DNA from: Hypericibacter sp963696655
GTDB taxonomy: Bacteria; Pseudomonadota; Alphaproteobacteria; Dongiales; Dongiaceae
Assembly (NCBI GenBank): GCA_963696655.1
Contig: CAVOLB010000136.1
Coordinates: forward strand, 1-64,000
Direction: 5' to 3'
Length of the DNA: 64,000 nt
In this document: positions 62,318 to 64,000 of the stretch, in pieces
How positions within the stretch are numbered: the stretch's first letter is position 1
Layout: the number at the start of each line of letters is the position of its first letter
The notes under the pieces: generated by a model
Seen by the model: only the letters and a program-made list of their open reading frames with translations
Databases searched by the model: none
What the model was told of the DNA's origin: nothing
Translations under genes and position numbers: made by a program

Positions 62318-63633
62318 CAGGCGTAGGCCTCGAAGACGGTCCGGCCGTCGACCAGGGTGCGCAGCACGCGGCCTTTGACGGCGTGCCCGTCGAAGGGCGA
62401 ATTCTTCGATTTGCTGCGGAAGTGATCGACCTCGATCTTGCCCTCGGCGTCGGGATCGAACAGCAGCAGGTCGGCGGGGGCGCCCTTGGCGAGGCGGCCC
62501 TGCGGCAGCCGCAGGATATCGGCGGGCTTCGTCGACAGGCGGCGGATCAGCTCGATCAGGGTGAGCTTGCCCTGATGCACCAGCGCAAGGGAGAGCGGCA
62601 GCAGCGTCTCGAGCCCGACGATGCCGAATTCGGCATGGACGAAGGGCACGCGCTTGGATTCCGTGTCGTGGGGCGCATGATCGCTGGCAATGGCGTCGAT
62701 GGTGCCGTCGGCAATGGCGGCGGCGATCGCGGCGCGATCGCTTTCGCTGCGCAAGGGAGGCGAGAGCTTCGCGAAGGTGCGGTAGTCGCCGACCTCGGCC
62801 TCGGTCAGGGTGAAATAGGGCGGGGCCGTGTCGCAGGTGATCTTGAGGCCGCGCGCCTTGGCGGCACGGATCGCGGCGACCCCGTCGCTGGTCGAGAGAT
62901 GGGCGACGTGATAGCGCGCGCCGGTCATCGCGACGAGATGAAGATCGCGCTCGATCATCATCACCTCGGCGGCGCGTGGGATGCCGGAGAGGCCGAGACG
63001 GGTGGCGAGCTCGCCGCCATTCATCACCCCGCCGGCCGCCAGGTCCGGCTCCTCGGGATGCTGCAGGATCAGAAGGTCGAAGGTGCTGGCATAGCTCATG
63101 GCGCGGCGCAGCACGCGGGCGCTGGCAACGGCCTTGGTGCCGTCGGTGAAGCCCAGGGCGCCGTTCTCGGCGAGCAGGCCGAACTCCACGATATCCTTGC
63201 CTTCGGTGCCGCGCGTCACGCTGCCGTAACAATAGACCTTGGTGCCCTTGGTCTCGCGGGCGCGCCGGGCGATGAACTCGACGCCGGACACATGGTCGAT
63301 CACGGGATCGGTGTTGGGCAGTGTCACCATGCTGGTGATGCCGCCGGCCGCGGCCGCCTCGCTGGCGGTCGCGATGGTCTCCTTGTGCTCTTCCCCGGGC
63401 TCGCGCAGCTGGACCCGCATATCGACCAGGCCCGGGACCAGGCAATGGCCGTCGCAATTGACCTCGATCGCGTCGGCCGGCAGGCCGTGCTGGCCGAGCG
63501 CCGGGCCCAGATCGGCGATCTCGCCATCGACGATGAGAATGCCGCCGGGGCCGTCATAGCCGGACGCAGGGTCGATCAGCCTGGCGTTGAGAAGGGCGGT
63601 CGGGCGGGGCGGTAGCCTGGAGCTGCGGGTCAT
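62317..63633 (-). CDS. pyrC: Dihydroorotase (class I, atypical HxH)
   Basis: Third step of pyrimidine synthesis; ring closure of carbamoyl aspartate. The 438-residue protein lies directly behind pyrB. It has the DHOase fold with HVAHLSTSDG and the catalytic Asp in SDHAPHDTESK, and LQHPEEPDL. The HxH metal motif in the first strand, normally DxHVHLREPG, reads DMRVQLREPG: Arg73 and Gln75 replace both histidines. Similar DMRV-type sequences exist in other alphaproteobacterial pyrBC operons, so a separate active PyrC or a pyrB-bound inactive subunit should be considered. Overlaps plsY at its 3' end. Confidence 0.88.
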   Translation of the reverse strand: MTRSSRLPPRPTALLNARLIDPASGYDGPGGILIVDGEIADLGPALGQHGLPADAIEVNCDGHCLVPGLVDMRVQLREPGEEHKETIATASEAAAAGGITSMVTLPNTDPVIDHVSGVEFIARRARETKGTKVYCYGSVTRGTEGKDIVEFGLLAENGALGFTDGTKAVASARVLRRAMSYASTFDLLILQHPEEPDLAAGGVMNGGELATRLGLSGIPRAAEVMMIERDLHLVAMTGARYHVAHLSTSDGVAAIRAAKARGLKITCDTAPPYFTLTEAEVGDYRTFAKLSPPLRSESDRAAIAAAIADGTIDAIASDHAPHDTESKRVPFVHAEFGIVGLETLLPLSLALVHQGKLTLIELIRRLSTKPADILRLPQGRLAKGAPADLLLFDPDAEGKIEVDHFRSKSKNSPFDGHAVKGRVLRTLVDGRTVFEAYA

Positions 63634-63637
63634 CGCC

Positions 63638-64000
63638 TCAGCTTCCCAGATTGTCGCGCAGGTTTCGGGTCAGCAGATCGAGGCAGGCCATGCGGACGGC
63701 CACGCCCATCTCCACCTGCTCGCGGATGGCGCTGCGGCCGATATCGTCGGCCACCTCGCTGTCGATCTCGACGCCGCGGTTCATCGGGCCCGGATGCATG
63801 ATGAGCGCATCGGGCTTGGCCGATCCCAGCTTGTCGTAGTCCAGGCCGAAGAAGCGGAAATATTCGCGGATCGACGGCACGTAGGAACCCTGCATGCGCT
63901 CGGTCTGGAGGCGCAGCATCATCACGATGTCGGCGCCGTCGAGGCCTTTGCGCATGTCGGTAAAGGCCTTCACCCCCAGCTTCTCGATAGCACTCGGCAG
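63638..64000 (-). CDS. pyrB: Aspartate carbamoyltransferase, C-terminal part
   Basis: First committed pyrimidine enzyme; only the last 120 residues are in the window, the 5' end lies beyond 64000. The aspartate-binding domain is clear: DIVMMLRLQTERM, the PGPMNRGVEI loop and ending LTRNLRDNLGS. An ATG at 63973 is internal, since coding continues to the window edge without interruption. Four bases separate its stop from the pyrC start. Confidence 0.95.
   Translation of the reverse strand: MPSAIEKLGVKAFTDMRKGLDGADIVMMLRLQTERMQGSYVPSIREYFRFFGLDYDKLGSAKPDALIMHPGPMNRGVEIDSEVADDIGRSAIREQVEMGVAVRMACLDLLTRNLRDNLGS

Overview
The window reads as a stretch of chromosome from a GC-rich alphaproteobacterium, most likely of the Rhodospirillales type. 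The grounds are gene content and order: lptF-lptG-lptD-surA-ksgA; purM/purN next to a DUF2066 gene, a CDP-alcohol phosphatidyltransferase, perM and hdaA; ppk-ppx-rnd-aspS; divK-pleD; an EipB (DUF1849) gene; and pyrB-pyrC-plsY-dprA-topA-rnr with rpmG and a NUDIX gene nearby. No species can be named from the sequence alone. I see no rRNA or tRNA genes, no CRISPR array, no prophage and no replication origin.

Layout. 1-6.7 kb is the minus-strand outer-membrane/LPS export operon ending in ksgA; pdxA, which usually sits between surA and ksgA, is missing and replaced by a 25-codon reading frame overlapping both neighbours. 6.9-13.5 kb holds pepA, holC, an FkbM methyltransferase, a cold-shock gene with a long leader, an ABC-F ATPase and ndk. 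13.5-19.1 kb holds a 41-residue cytochrome oxidase subunit IV-like protein, purN/purM and the DUF2066-phosphatidyltransferase-perM-hdaA run. 19.2-26.0 kb is a polyphosphate neighbourhood: a frameshifted CYTH-CHAD gene, a BLUF blue-light receptor, a SixA-type phosphatase, a candidate PHO box, then ppk and ppx. 26-37 kb carries an M23 peptidase, rnd, aspS, an agmatine deiminase homologue that has lost its catalytic residues, a VOC protein, a hydroxyacid dehydrogenase, eipB, dinB and a ROK kinase. 37-44.7 kb has divK-pleD, a LysR/SDR divergent pair, an amidase and recQ. 44.7-47.1 kb is a small island of five unrecognised genes. 47.2-64 kb has rpmG, a NUDIX hydrolase, a lipoprotein S41 protease, dctA, rnr, a cupin, an ISAs1-type insertion sequence, topA, dprA, a PaiB-like flavoprotein, a SnoaL-like protein, plsY, pyrC and the 3' part of pyrB.

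A recurrent non-coding theme is a family of G/C-rich double-hairpin repeats (at least eight copies), nearly always lying just behind the stop codon of a minus-strand gene; three copies sit between convergent genes and probably end transcription in both directions. The insertion sequence has jumped into one of these repeats and is flanked by a 10-bp target duplication.

The points I rate as most worth a second look are the catalytically degenerate agmatine deiminase homologue, the pdxA-less LPS operon with its overlapping mini-frame, the polyphosphate/BLUF neighbourhood with a PHO box and a frameshifted CHAD gene, and the hairpin repeat family with its IS insertion. No clearly new multi-gene system was found; the unknown island at 44.7-47.1 kb is the only cluster for which no function could be proposed.
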